Shown here piece by piece: positions 46,018 to 54,512 of a DNA stretch of 64,000 nucleotides. Position numbers and translations under genes: made by a program. The notes below the pieces were generated by a model. It did no database searches and was not told the origin of the DNA. It saw nothing but the letters and a program-made list of their open reading frames with translations. The stretch comes from Pseudonocardia alni (GTDB taxonomy: Bacteria > Actinomycetota > Actinomycetes > Mycobacteriales > Pseudonocardiaceae): NCBI RefSeq assembly GCF_002813375.1, contig NZ_PHUJ01000003.1, positions 3,162,001-3,226,000 of the forward strand. The letters run 5' to 3'. Within the stretch, counting starts at the first letter, position 1; the number at the start of each line of letters is the position of its first letter.

Positions 46018-46650
46018 TCAATAGAGCCGGGCCGCGTAGCCGGCACCGTAGTACTCCTCGATCTTCTCCAGTGGCTCGTCGGGACGGGCGAGCCGCTTGG
46101 CGAGCTGCGCGGTGGAGGGCAGCGCGTCCGGCTCGGGCCAGCTCGTCGTCACCCACAGCTCGGAGCGCAGGAACGCCTTGGGACAGTGGAAGTAGATCTG
46201 GTCGATCGCGACCTCGCAGGCGAGCAGCGGCCGGCGGCCCTTCACGGCGAGCTCGTCGAAGTACGGCGCGTCCCGGACGAGCCGGGCCCGGCCGTTGATG
46301 CGCAGCGTGTCGTTGCGGCCCGGCACCAGGAGGATCACACCGACGTGCGGGTTCTCCAGGACGTTGCGCCAGCCGTCGACGCGGCCGTTGCCGGGGCGCT
46401 CGGGGATCGCGACCGTGCGGTTGTCGACGACGTGCACGAAACCGGCCGGGTCACCCTTCGGCGAGACGTCGCAGGTGCCGTCGCGGCCCGACGTCGCCAG
46501 CAGCAGGAACCGGGACGCCGCCAGCCAGGCGCGGTGCACGTCCACGAGGTGGTCGCGTTCCTTCGCCAGCGCGGGCGCGATGGGCTGCCCGGTGATCCCC
46601 TGCAGCTCGGCGAGGGTACGGATCTCGGTGCCGTGCGCGTCGGAGGTCAT
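46018..46650 (-). CDS. Pyridoxamine 5'-phosphate oxidase-like flavin-binding protein
   Basis: A 210-residue single-domain protein of the MSMEG_1061-like PNPOx group. Visible signatures are FLLLATSGRDGTCDVSPKGD, GFVHVVDNRTVAIPERPGN, NVLENPHVGVILLVPGRNDT, LRINGRARLV and IYFHCPKAFLRSELW. These proteins bind FMN and act on unknown, often pyridoxine-like or cofactor-type substrates. ATG 46650 (MTSDAHGTEIRTLAE) is the natural start. It is related in fold but not closely similar to the gene at 14975-15784. Confidence 0.87.
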   Translation of the reverse strand: MTSDAHGTEIRTLAELQGITGQPIAPALAKERDHLVDVHRAWLAASRFLLLATSGRDGTCDVSPKGDPAGFVHVVDNRTVAIPERPGNGRVDGWRNVLENPHVGVILLVPGRNDTLRINGRARLVRDAPYFDELAVKGRRPLLACEVAIDQIYFHCPKAFLRSELWVTTSWPEPDALPSTAQLAKRLARPDEPLEKIEEYYGAGYAARLY

Positions 46651-46793
46651 GGGTCGACGGTAGGCGCGGACGCGGGCGGGGCCGAGTGGATTCCGGTCAC
46701 GGGCGTCCGACGACGGGCAGCGCCCACGCCCGCCACGCAACAGGACGGGCCCGTCCGGCAGCGGCGTCCGCTGACGCGGCGCGTACGGCGCGT

Positions 46794-47684
46794 TCACCGG
46801 TGCACCGTCGATCCCTGGGGGCCGTCGCTCCAGGAGATCTTCTTGGCGAAGCAGTCGTCGGAGCCGAAGCCCTGGGCATCGCACCAGGCGTTCGCGCCGG
46901 CCGCGGTGGTGAAGGGCTGGGCGACGACCACGACCCAGTAGTCGCTGTTGCGGAAGACCGGCCAGTCGCCGGACCAGACCAGCGCGGCGCCCGGGTACTG
47001 CGCGGCGAGGCCGCGGTAGTGGTCGAGGATGCCCTGCTCGTCGTAGGTGATGCCGCCGTCGCTGGTGCCGGCGCGCTTGGAGGACAGCTGCGGGACCCAG
47101 TAGCCGGCCGTGGCGGCGACGCGCGGGCTGTCGGCGGCGGCCTGCTCGGTGAGCGACGTCGTCGGCGACGGGCTGTAGCCCGGCACGTAGGTGGTCGGCG
47201 GAATCACGACCGGTGCCGCGGCCGGGGCGACCACCACCGGCACCGGCGCGGCCGCCGGGGTCACGGTGGGCGCGGTGCCGGGGAGCAGGTCGGGGCGCAG
47301 GACGAGCAGCGCCGCCCCCGCCAGCAGCAGCGTCACCAGCACCAGCGAGGCGACGACCCACGGCGTCCGCGACGGGGCGGGCGCCACCGGACCCCACCCG
47401 GCCGGGGCGCCCCAGCCCGGCGCGTAGCCGGTCGGCTGCGGGCCGGCCCAGGCCGACGGGGCCGACGCCGGCGCGGCGGGGCGGTACCGGTCGGCGGGGC
47501 GGTACTGCGCCGCCGACGGGTGCTGCACGGCGGTCCGTCCCTGCGGCGCCCGGGCCCCGGCGCCGACCGGCACCGCCCCGGTCCGCGGCCGGGGGACGAG
47601 CGCCTGCGCCCGCGGCCGTCCGCACCCCACGCAGAAGTGCAGCGAGCCCAGCAGCTCCGCCCCGCACCGGCACCGCTCCACCAT
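46794..47684 (-). CDS. Zinc-ribbon membrane protein with exported C-terminal domain
   Basis: A 296-residue protein. An N-terminal zinc ribbon (Cys 5, 7, 18 and 21 in ERCRCGAELLGSLHFCVGCG) is followed by a Pro/Ala-rich cytosolic linker, one membrane helix (PWVVASLVLVTLLLAGAALL) and an outside region. The last 120 residues fold as a domain with GYWVPQLSSKRAGTSDGGIT, WSGDWPVFRNSDYWVVVVAQ and paired Cys (WCDAQGF, DDCFAKK), reminiscent of SPOR-like peptidoglycan-binding domains. Role unknown; the layout suits a wall sensor. Confidence 0.7.
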   Translation of the reverse strand: MVERCRCGAELLGSLHFCVGCGRPRAQALVPRPRTGAVPVGAGARAPQGRTAVQHPSAAQYRPADRYRPAAPASAPSAWAGPQPTGYAPGWGAPAGWGPVAPAPSRTPWVVASLVLVTLLLAGAALLVLRPDLLPGTAPTVTPAAAPVPVVVAPAAAPVVIPPTTYVPGYSPSPTTSLTEQAAADSPRVAATAGYWVPQLSSKRAGTSDGGITYDEQGILDHYRGLAAQYPGAALVWSGDWPVFRNSDYWVVVVAQPFTTAAGANAWCDAQGFGSDDCFAKKISWSDGPQGSTVHR

Positions 47685-47889
47685 GACGACCCTCCCCGAC
47701 GACGGCGGCCGGATCCGTCCGACCGTGTTGCCTGCTCATCGCACGCGACACCCTGTCGTTATCGATGATCTTGGTCCGAACGGCGCACTTCATCTCTTGT
47801 GATGACGGGGCGAAACGGAGCAGCCCACCGGCCCGACGGGAGGGCGTCGTGGGCGCACCGAGGGCCCGCCGTCGCGGGGACGTGGGGAC

Positions 47890-48573
47890 ATGACCAGCAC
47901 CGTCGAGCGGGGAAACATCGGGCCGGAGCAGCCGTGGTGGGGTGGGCCGCCACTGCGCGTGCCGCAGGCGCCCGCCGGCGTGGGCGGTACACCCGTGACG
48001 ATCACCGATGCGAACGGCGAGATCGTCGGCGCGGGCGTCCTCGGCGACGGGACGTCCGGCGCGGGGACGAGCTGGTCGGGCTACTCCTCGACGTGCACAT
48101 TCTCGTTCTCGATCGACGACGTCGCCGCCCGGGACGACTTCTACCGGATCGCTGTGGGCAGCGGCGCGACCGGCGGCGTGCCGTTCTCCCGCGCCCAGCT
48201 GGAGGACGGGCCCGTCAGCATCACCTGCCAACCCAGGACGGGCGTCATCCCCGGCTCCCGCCCGGTGGCGGCGAGTGCGAGGGCGGCGTCGTCCCCCCAC
48301 CCCGCGACGACGTCGGGACCGGCCAGCCGGGTCACCGTCTCCCGCACCACCGCGAGCCCCGACGCGGGCGGGGCCGGTGCGTGCGGCAACGCGACGGTCA
48401 TGTCCAGGTGGTGCACCACGACCTCGACGACCCAGGTGCCGACGAAGTCCCCGACGTCGAGGACGTGCCCCTGGAACTCCAGCCGGTACGGCCCGTCCAG
48501 GTCCGCGACGAGCCGGCGCAGGCCGCGCAGCGTCATCGCGACGTGCGCGATCTGCCCGGTCGGGCGGGCGTAG
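47890..48573 (+). CDS. Hypothetical protein whose frame runs into the convergent DinB-like gene
   Basis: ATG 47890 opens a 227-codon frame. Only the first 115 residues look like real protein: PVTITDANGEIVGAGVLGDG, STCTFSFSIDDVAARDDFYR and FSRAQLEDGPVSITC resemble the C-terminal halves of small exported actinobacterial proteins. No signal peptide is present. From about 48235 on the frame reads the antisense of the DinB-like gene and is composition-biased. Either the original stop was lost by a deletion or the true end was moved. The real coding part is about 47890-48240. Confidence 0.5.
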   Translation: MTSTVERGNIGPEQPWWGGPPLRVPQAPAGVGGTPVTITDANGEIVGAGVLGDGTSGAGTSWSGYSSTCTFSFSIDDVAARDDFYRIAVGSGATGGVPFSRAQLEDGPVSITCQPRTGVIPGSRPVAASARAASSPHPATTSGPASRVTVSRTTASPDAGGAGACGNATVMSRWCTTTSTTQVPTKSPTSRTCPWNSSRYGPSRSATSRRRPRSVIATCAICPVGRA

Positions 48574-48872
48574 GCGGCCGCGACGGCGCGGGCGAAGCGC
48601 TCGTGCGCCCAGCCCGGCAGCTCGGGCCCGGGAAACGCGGTCCAGTAGGTCGCGAGGTCGGCGTCGGCGGGCCGGTCGGTGCGGGCGGGGAACCCGGCGA
48701 GCATCTCGACCAGGCCCAGGTGCAGGTGCGCGAGGACGTCCGCGGCGAGCCAGCCGTGACAGCGGCTGCGGGCGTGCAGGTCGGTGTCGTCGACGTGGTC
48801 GAGCAACGCGGACAGCCCGTCGAGCGCGGCGAGGAACGCCGGGCGCGCCACGTCGAGCGGGTAGGCCGTCAC
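48141..48872 (-). CDS. DinB/maleylpyruvate isomerase-type (mycothiol-dependent-like) protein
   Basis: A 243-residue protein with the four-helix DinB fold: ARSRCHGWLAADVLAHLHLG with metal-ligand His residues, GQIAHVAMTLRGLRRLVADL and GTWVVEVVVHHLDMTVALPH. This is the mycothiol maleylpyruvate isomerase N-terminal type, found in many actinobacterial proteins of unknown substrate. The C-terminal 30-40 residues after LALAATGREPG are unlike the family and are the antisense of the convergent gene, so the natural stop may be lost. GTG 48872 overlaps the panE stop by four bases. Confidence 0.75.
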   Translation of the reverse strand: MTAYPLDVARPAFLAALDGLSALLDHVDDTDLHARSRCHGWLAADVLAHLHLGLVEMLAGFPARTDRPADADLATYWTAFPGPELPGWAHERFARAVAAAYARPTGQIAHVAMTLRGLRRLVADLDGPYRLEFQGHVLDVGDFVGTWVVEVVVHHLDMTVALPHAPAPPASGLAVVRETVTRLAGPDVVAGWGDDAALALAATGREPGMTPVLGWQVMLTGPSSSWARENGTPPVAPLPTAIR

Positions 48873-49822
48873 AGCAGGTCCGCACCGGACCGCGACGCCG
48901 GCTGCTCCCCGGCCGCGGCCATCTCCTCGGCCACCCGCATCAGCTCGGTGTTGACCGGGGTCGCGATCCGGTGCGCCGCGCCCAGGGCCACGATCTCGCC
49001 GTTGAGGTAGCGGGCCTCGATGGAGCCGGTCCCGCGCTGCAGGCTCTGCCACGACGACGAGCCCCGTCGCGTCGCCCCTGCGACCGGCCGCTCGGTGATG
49101 GTGCCCTCCCGGCGGACGCGGTCGTCGTCGCCGGTCCGGGCGGTGATCCCGGCCGCGTCCAGGACGGCGCGGCCCTCCGCGGTCACGGCCTCGACGAGGC
49201 GGGGCGCGTCGGGGTCGTCGAGCCCGCAGACCGCGTCGACGGCGTTGGCCAGGTTCGTGAGCAGCTTGCCGTACTTCGCGGCCATCACGTCCGGGTCGGC
49301 GCGGGAGGAGAACCCGGCCACGGTGAGATCGGCGACGATCGCCTCCGTGGTGGCGTCGACACCGGAGGGGAACCGGCCGACGTCGAGCACGCCGGGGACC
49401 GGCGACGACGACGCGACGACCACCCCCGGCTCGTAGTGCTCGGCGGGCAGGATCACCAGCATCGCCTGCACCCGGTCCGTGCGGCGGGCGGCGAGCCGCT
49501 CGTTGGCGACGCCGTTCTGCGCGCACACCACGGTGATACCGGGGGCCGCCTCGAGCAGCGCGGCCAACGGCGGCGGGGTGTCCTGCGACTTCACGGCGAG
49601 GATAGCGACGTCGTCGGGGGTGGGCCGGGCCTCGCCGACCGTGCCCACGGCCTCCACCGGATGGGTGGTCGACCCGTCCGGGGTGTCGAGGCGCAGCCCG
49701 CGCTCGCGGATCGCGTCGAGGTGCGCGCCCCGGGCGACGACCACGACCTCCCGCCCGGCCGCGTGGAGTCGCGCCGCGATCGTCCCGCCGACGGCCCCTG
49801 CCCCGATCACCACGTAGCGCAC
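48869..49822 (-). CDS. 2-dehydropantoate 2-reductase (ketopantoate reductase family)
   Basis: A 317-residue NADPH-dependent reductase, of the pantothenate pathway if canonical. It has the Rossmann motif VVIGAGAVGGTIAARLHAAG, AILAVKSQDTP, VCAQNGVANERL, the catalytic-Lys segment DVMAAKYGKLLTNLANAVDA and the C-terminal GTGSIEARYLNGEIVALGAA. Actinomycetes carry several paralogues, so the assignment to pantothenate synthesis is not certain. GTG 49822. First gene of a panE-DinB pair with a 4-base overlap. Confidence 0.87.
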   Translation of the reverse strand: MRYVVIGAGAVGGTIAARLHAAGREVVVVARGAHLDAIRERGLRLDTPDGSTTHPVEAVGTVGEARPTPDDVAILAVKSQDTPPPLAALLEAAPGITVVCAQNGVANERLAARRTDRVQAMLVILPAEHYEPGVVVASSSPVPGVLDVGRFPSGVDATTEAIVADLTVAGFSSRADPDVMAAKYGKLLTNLANAVDAVCGLDDPDAPRLVEAVTAEGRAVLDAAGITARTGDDDRVRREGTITERPVAGATRRGSSSWQSLQRGTGSIEARYLNGEIVALGAAHRIATPVNTELMRVAEEMAAAGEQPASRSGADLL

Positions 49823-49837
49823 GACGACGATGGTGGC

Positions 49838-50176
49838 TCAGCCGTCACGCCGGCGCACGACCGACGGCGGGGCCTTCCGCCGCCACGCCTCCTCGACGAG
49901 CTCAGCGAGCTGCCCCGCGTCGACCCGGTCGAGGTCGACGAGGATCGAGCCGTGGCCGTCGTAGTGCGGGGTCGTGAAGTACGCCGGGTCGCCCGACGCG
50001 AGCAGCGCCTCCTTCTCCTCGAGCGAGCACATCAGCACCAGCCCGCCCTCGGCCTCGGTGCGCAGCCGGGCGAAGCCCGTGCCACGGACCTTCAACGACG
50101 GCGTCCGGTACCAGGTCGACTCCTCGACCTCCGGCAGCCCGGACCCGATCCGCACCACGTCGTCCCAGCTCGGCAT
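49838..50176 (-). CDS. MmcQ/YjbR family protein
   Basis: A 112-residue protein starting MPSWDDVVRIGSGLPEVEES and containing TWYRTPSLKVRGTGFARLR, SLEEKEALLASGDPAYFTTP and HYDGHGSILVDLDRVD, the CyaY-like fold of MmcQ/YjbR proteins. Some are annotated as DNA-binding; actual function is unknown. It sits between the hydrolase and panE on the same strand with short gaps. Confidence 0.85.
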   Translation of the reverse strand: MPSWDDVVRIGSGLPEVEESTWYRTPSLKVRGTGFARLRTEAEGGLVLMCSLEEKEALLASGDPAYFTTPHYDGHGSILVDLDRVDAGQLAELVEEAWRRKAPPSVVRRRDG

Positions 50177-50219
50177 GGGGCCATGGTGCCCGCGGCGGGC
50201 GCTGCCCGTCGTGGAGGAA

Positions 50220-50942
50220 TCAGACCAGGTGGGCCGCGAGGAACCGGTCGACGGCGGCCCGGCCGTCGGCGACGTGCGGCTCGACCTTCCACTGCTCGAC
50301 CAGCTCCGCGCCCGGCGCGAGCCCGGCGAGACGGCGCGACACGGGTTCCGGGTGGAAGTCGTCGATCCCCATCAGCACCAGCCACGGCGTCGCGACGTGG
50401 GCGAGCGCCTCGTCGGGAACGGAGTACAGCATCCCGCCGCCGCCCCACATGTTCGTGCGGAACGCGGCCCAGTCGTCGTCGGGGACCCCGGGGTGGTCGG
50501 CCTCGATCCCGGCGCGCCACTCGTCGAACTTCCCCTCGAACAGGTGCTGGTTGTCGGCGCGGCCGATGGGCTGCAGCGCGACCGCGGCCCGGACGCGTTG
50601 CGGCGCGGTGACCAGCAGGTTCGCGATGAAGGCGCCGCCGATGCACATGCCGAGCACCGCGCACTCGTCGACGCCGAGGTGGTCGAGCAGGGCGAGCTGG
50701 TCGGCGGTGTAGGTGTCCCAGCCGTCGCTGCCGTGGACCTCGGCGACCGAGGACCCGGCGTTGCGCTGGTCCATCGCGATGACGCGGTACCGCTGCGCGA
50801 GGTGGGTGACCGGGTCCCAGGGGGCGTTGCCCCAGGCCGCGATCGTCGAGTTCATGCCGCCCGGCGCCAGCAGCAGGACCGGGAACCCCGTGCCGTGCTC
50901 CTCGTAGTGCAGGGTCACACCGGGGCGCTCGAAGGAGGGCAT
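50220..50942 (-). CDS. Alpha/beta hydrolase with Cys in the nucleophile elbow
   Basis: A 240-residue alpha/beta hydrolase: oxyanion region LLLAPGGMNSTIAAW, MDQRNAGSS, nucleophile elbow VLGMCIGGAFIA, and the late acid and His regions (VLMGIDDFHPEP, VEPHVADGR). The elbow has Cys where most hydrolases have Ser (GxSxG). A Cys nucleophile is known in dienelactone hydrolases, but size and other motifs resemble general esterase/lactonase-type proteins. Substrate unknown. ATG 50942. Confidence 0.82.
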   Translation of the reverse strand: MPSFERPGVTLHYEEHGTGFPVLLLAPGGMNSTIAAWGNAPWDPVTHLAQRYRVIAMDQRNAGSSVAEVHGSDGWDTYTADQLALLDHLGVDECAVLGMCIGGAFIANLLVTAPQRVRAAVALQPIGRADNQHLFEGKFDEWRAGIEADHPGVPDDDWAAFRTNMWGGGGMLYSVPDEALAHVATPWLVLMGIDDFHPEPVSRRLAGLAPGAELVEQWKVEPHVADGRAAVDRFLAAHLV

Positions 50943-50951
50943 GGCCCGAAA

Positions 50952-51776
50952 CTAGGCCACCCGCGGGGGAGTCCGCTTCTCCGGACGGCGCCGCGCCAGG
51001 ATCGAGGTGCCGTAGACGACGAGTGCCAGCCCGAGCAGCAGCAGCCACCACAGACCGGGGCGGACGGTGTCGTCGAGCAGGGTGATGCCGACCAGACCGG
51101 GAACGACGACCTGGGTGACCATGTACAGCGCGGTGACCGTGGAGACGTCGCCGAGCTGCAGCGCGCGGGCGTAGTTGTACAGGCCGGTCAGGGCCATCCC
51201 GACCAGGATGTACACGAGCGGCTCGCGCAGCAGGCTCCCCAGGTCCACACCGTCGGAGACGTGCATCGCGCGGATGCAGACCGAGCCGCCGCCCAGCCCG
51301 AGCCCGGCGAGCACCGCCGACGGCCACGGCTTGGTCGAGTTCGCGATCGCCAGCGTCACCCCCATGATCGCGACGAGCGCCGCGATCAGGACGGCGACGG
51401 TCGTACCGTGGCCGGTCAGGGCCTGCTTGCGCTCGGTCCCCGCGCTGCCGGCGACGAACGCGAGCCCGAGCATGCTGGCGCCGATGGCGAGCCGGTGCAC
51501 CGGCCGCAGCCACTCGCCGCGGAAGTAGCGGGCGTACAGGGCGGTCATCGCGATGGCCCCGGCGAGCGTCGCCTGCACCGCGAAGATGGGGATGAACTGC
51601 AGCGCGACGACCATGCAGAGCCAGGTGACGATGTCCATCGCGATCCCGCCGAGGAACCGGGGGCGGGCCAGGACGGCGCTGGTGCGCCCGCCCTGGTCGG
51701 CCGCGTCGGCCTGGAGGATGGCGGCGACGGTGCTGCAGAGCATCGCGAACACCGCGAAGAGCATGCCGATCAGCAC
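50952..51776 (-). CDS. DMT/EamA-like transporter
   Basis: A 274-residue membrane protein with eight or nine helices, beginning MLIGMLFAVFAMLCSTVAAI and containing FAVQATLAGAIAMTALYARY, the short Glu/Trp loop FRGEWLRPVHRLAIG, and a second repeat (LYMVTQVVVPGLVGITLLDD). It matches the DMT-superfamily proteins (DUF803/NIPA-like or EamA) often annotated in actinomycetes. Substrate unknown. GTG 51776. It ends nine bases before the hydrolase start and is likely co-transcribed with it. Confidence 0.78.
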   Translation of the reverse strand: MLIGMLFAVFAMLCSTVAAILQADAADQGGRTSAVLARPRFLGGIAMDIVTWLCMVVALQFIPIFAVQATLAGAIAMTALYARYFRGEWLRPVHRLAIGASMLGLAFVAGSAGTERKQALTGHGTTVAVLIAALVAIMGVTLAIANSTKPWPSAVLAGLGLGGGSVCIRAMHVSDGVDLGSLLREPLVYILVGMALTGLYNYARALQLGDVSTVTALYMVTQVVVPGLVGITLLDDTVRPGLWWLLLLGLALVVYGTSILARRRPEKRTPPRVA

Positions 51777-51843
51777 GGGCGAGCCCGGGTCAGGGCACGG
51801 GCGGCATGCGGGGTGATCGACACCGGCCGATTGTGACGTACCG

Positions 51844-52179
51844 CTACCGGGTGCCGGCCGGGCGGGCGTCCGACGGAGCGGGCCGCTGCTCGGGCAGCGC
51901 CGCGGGCATCTCGAAGAAGCCGCTCATCAGCCCGCTGCCGGGCTGCTCGTCACGTGTACCGGCGGCGGCCTGCCAGGGGGACGTGCCGCCCTGGGTCGCA
52001 CGGCGCTGCGCCAGCAGGGCCCGCGGGCGCTCGGTGAGGACAAGGATGCCGACCGTGAGGGCCACCCCCACCAGCAGCGGCCCTCCGACCACCAGGATGG
52101 GCCAGCCCACCACGACATAGGCGAGCACCAATGCACCCGCCGCCATGCCGATGACCGCCCCCGCCAACCGCGTCACCAC
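51844..52179 (-). CDS. Small two-helix membrane protein
   Basis: A 111-residue protein. Two N-terminal helices (RLAGAVIGMAAGALVLAYVV and ILVVGGPLLVGVALTVGILV) are followed by a polar cytosolic tail (TERPRALLAQRRATQGG). No family recognised. GTG 52179 or the adjacent GTG 52176 is the start. The 281 bases upstream, to the Hsp70-like stop at 52461, contain no gene I can support. Confidence 0.6.
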   Translation of the reverse strand: MVTRLAGAVIGMAAGALVLAYVVVGWPILVVGGPLLVGVALTVGILVLTERPRALLAQRRATQGGTSPWQAAAGTRDEQPGSGLMSGFFEMPAALPEQRPAPSDARPAGTR

Positions 52180-52460
52180 GCGCCCCTCTCACACCGTGCC
52201 CGAACCGGGACGACCAGTGTTTTACCACGTCGGAGGGGGTGGACAGGGGCGACGCGACGCGGTGGTGGTCACACCTTCGGGCACGGCCGTATCGCATGGT
52301 GCATGGGGCCGAGCCGGCGTGGGGGCTCCCGTGTCCACGCCGGCCCGGCGGTCCGAATCATCCCGCCCCGGGGTCCGGGCGGGACGGGGTGGGGGTCACT
52401 CGGCGCTGTCGTCGCAGCGCAGAGGGTGATCGGTGACCGATTCCCTGTCCCACAGGAAGA

Positions 52461-54512
52461 TCACGCAACCGCACCCGCGGCCGGGGTGGTCGACGTCGGC
52501 GCGGGGGCCGTGGTCGTCGGGTCCGGGACCGGGGTGGTCGGGTCGGTGGCGGGCGGGGTGGTGACCGGCGGCGTGGTGACCGGCGGGGTGCTGGTCGAGC
52601 CCTCCTTCGCCGGGGTCGTCGGCGCCGGGGTGGTCGGCTTCACCGGGGTCGTCGGCGCCGGAACCGGAGCCGGGCCCGGAGCCACCGGAGCGGGAGCCGG
52701 GGGGACGGCCGCGACCGGAGCGGCGGCACCGGCGGCGGGGCGGGCCGCCGTACCCCCGGTGGCCGCGCCACCCGAGGCACCGGCGCCACCGGCGGCGGCG
52801 TGCCTCCCGCCCACGGGGGCGCCCGCGGCCGGACCGGCGGCGACGCCGGCGGCCGGGGCGGCGCCCGGGGCGACCGGGGCCGGCGCGACGGCGGGTGAGC
52901 TCAGCACGGGCGCCGCGCTCAGCTCACCGATCCCGGGGCTCGTCGTGGGCCAGAACAGCAGCGCACCCGCGATGGCAGCGGCACCGGCGAGACCACCGGC
53001 ACCGACCACCAGGCGCTGCCGGGTGACCGTGGCGCGACGGGCGGTGGCCGGGGCGTCCCGGGTGACCAGGGTGTCCGGGGCGGGCCGCTCCGGGCGGACG
53101 GCGGACGGCGCGGGCGGCTGTCCGGCCCCGAGGACCGAGGTCCGTGCGGGGGCGGGGGGCGGCGCCGTACGGGGGCGGGGGACCGCGGTCAGCGGGCCGG
53201 TCGGCGGCTCCGGGTCGAGCAGCGCGACGGCCGTGGCGGCCGCGGCGGGCCGCTCGGTCCGCGCGGTCCGCTCCCGCTCACCGCGGGTCGGCCACGCCGG
53301 CGCGTTGCGGTCGGTCATGCCGGTGCGGTCGGTGCGCTCGGTGGCCTCCGGCCCGGGCCGGTCCCACGGGCTGCGCCCGGCCGGGTCGACGGGCTCGCGG
53401 GGCGCGGGGACACCGGTCAGCGGTGCCATCCGCACACCGGGCCAGGAGGTCCCGGCCCCCGGTGCGACGGCCAGTGCGGCACCGCGGGCGGCGTCGGCCA
53501 CCGGGTCCGCGACGACGGCGACCGGGCGGCCCAGCGCCGCCGAGACCGCCTGCACCACGACCGGCATCCGCGCGGCACCGCCGGCGAGCAGCACCTCGGC
53601 GTCGGGGGCGGCGGCGACGACGTCCTGCACCAGGTCGGCGACCGGCTCGAGCAGCGGGCGGGTGAGCTCGTCGAGGTCGGAGCGATGGATCCTCACCGCG
53701 GTCAGCAGGCCGGGCATCTCCACCCGGACGGTCGCGACGGTGTCCCGGGACAACAGCTGCTTGGCGGCGCGGCACTCGTCCCGCAGGGCGGTCAGAGCGG
53801 CGACGGTCCGCGGGTCGTCGGGGTCGAGCGCGTCGAACGCGGCAGCCGTGGCCGGGGAGGAGGACCGGACGAAGGCGAACACCGCGTCGTCGACGTCGGC
53901 GCCACCGGTCCGGCAGCTCAGCGTGCGACCGACGGCGTCGGGCAGCACCCCGGGTGCGGCCGCGGCCAGTACGGTCGCGGTGGTCCCGTTGCCCCCCAGG
54001 TCGACGACGGCGAGCGGCCCCCCGGCCGGCACGACGGCGCGGTGGGCGAGCGCGACGGCCTGCGGCGCGGTCACCAGGGAGACGGTCAGCCCGCGGCGAC
54101 GCAGTGCGGCGGCCAGCAGGTCGCGCTTGTGGCGGCCCCAGCCCACCGGGCAGGTGACCCCGATCCGCGACGGCGGGCCGCCGTGCCGGGTGGACACCTC
54201 GTCGACCAGGACACGCACCAGCCGGGCGCACAGGTCCTCGGCCGCGTAGGCGTAGCCGCCCAGCGACAGCGGGGTCGGGTCCCCGACCCGGTCGAGGAAG
54301 CCGCGTGCGACGCGGTCCGGCTCGGCCGGGGCCCGGCGACGGGCGGGCTCACCGCACAGCAGGTCACCCCCGGGCGTCGCGACGAGCACCGCCGGGAGCA
54401 CGTCGCTCCCGTCGCGGCCCCCCAGCCGCACGGGCTCCGCGGCACCGCCCGTGCGCAGCACGGCAGCGGTCACCGAGGTCGCCCCCAGGTCGATCCCGAG
54501 CAGGTACGACAT
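52461..54512 (-). CDS. Membrane-anchored Hsp70-like protein without substrate-binding domain
   Basis: A 683-residue protein. Residues 1-350 form an Hsp70/actin-type nucleotide-binding domain (LLGIDLGATSVTAAVL, LAVVDLGGNGTTATVLAA, VLLAGGAARMPVVVQAV). The DnaK-type linker and substrate-binding domain are missing. A disordered charged region (350-500) leads to one membrane helix (about 501-523, RLVVGAGGLAGAAAIAGALL) and an outside Ala/Pro/Thr-rich tail of 160 residues. ATG 54512 has GGGGGAG upstream; GTG 54515 is too close to it. It is divergent from the iniB-like genes, so it may be a stress-sensing or scaffold partner of that system. Confidence 0.85.
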   Translation of the reverse strand: MSYLLGIDLGATSVTAAVLRTGGAAEPVRLGGRDGSDVLPAVLVATPGGDLLCGEPARRRAPAEPDRVARGFLDRVGDPTPLSLGGYAYAAEDLCARLVRVLVDEVSTRHGGPPSRIGVTCPVGWGRHKRDLLAAALRRRGLTVSLVTAPQAVALAHRAVVPAGGPLAVVDLGGNGTTATVLAAAAPGVLPDAVGRTLSCRTGGADVDDAVFAFVRSSSPATAAAFDALDPDDPRTVAALTALRDECRAAKQLLSRDTVATVRVEMPGLLTAVRIHRSDLDELTRPLLEPVADLVQDVVAAAPDAEVLLAGGAARMPVVVQAVSAALGRPVAVVADPVADAARGAALAVAPGAGTSWPGVRMAPLTGVPAPREPVDPAGRSPWDRPGPEATERTDRTGMTDRNAPAWPTRGERERTARTERPAAAATAVALLDPEPPTGPLTAVPRPRTAPPPAPARTSVLGAGQPPAPSAVRPERPAPDTLVTRDAPATARRATVTRQRLVVGAGGLAGAAAIAGALLFWPTTSPGIGELSAAPVLSSPAVAPAPVAPGAAPAAGVAAGPAAGAPVGGRHAAAGGAGASGGAATGGTAARPAAGAAAPVAAVPPAPAPVAPGPAPVPAPTTPVKPTTPAPTTPAKEGSTSTPPVTTPPVTTPPATDPTTPVPDPTTTAPAPTSTTPAAGAVA

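Noticed and set aside
48008-50611. Plus-strand open frame of over 860 codons, extremely Arg/Pro-rich.
   Set aside because: It is antisense to DinB-like, panE, YjbR and hydrolase genes that carry clear motifs.
52180-52460. Possible small gene between the 111-codon membrane protein and the Hsp70-like gene.
   Set aside because: Short frames there have no start context, domain or signal peptide; the stretch fits an upstream control region.
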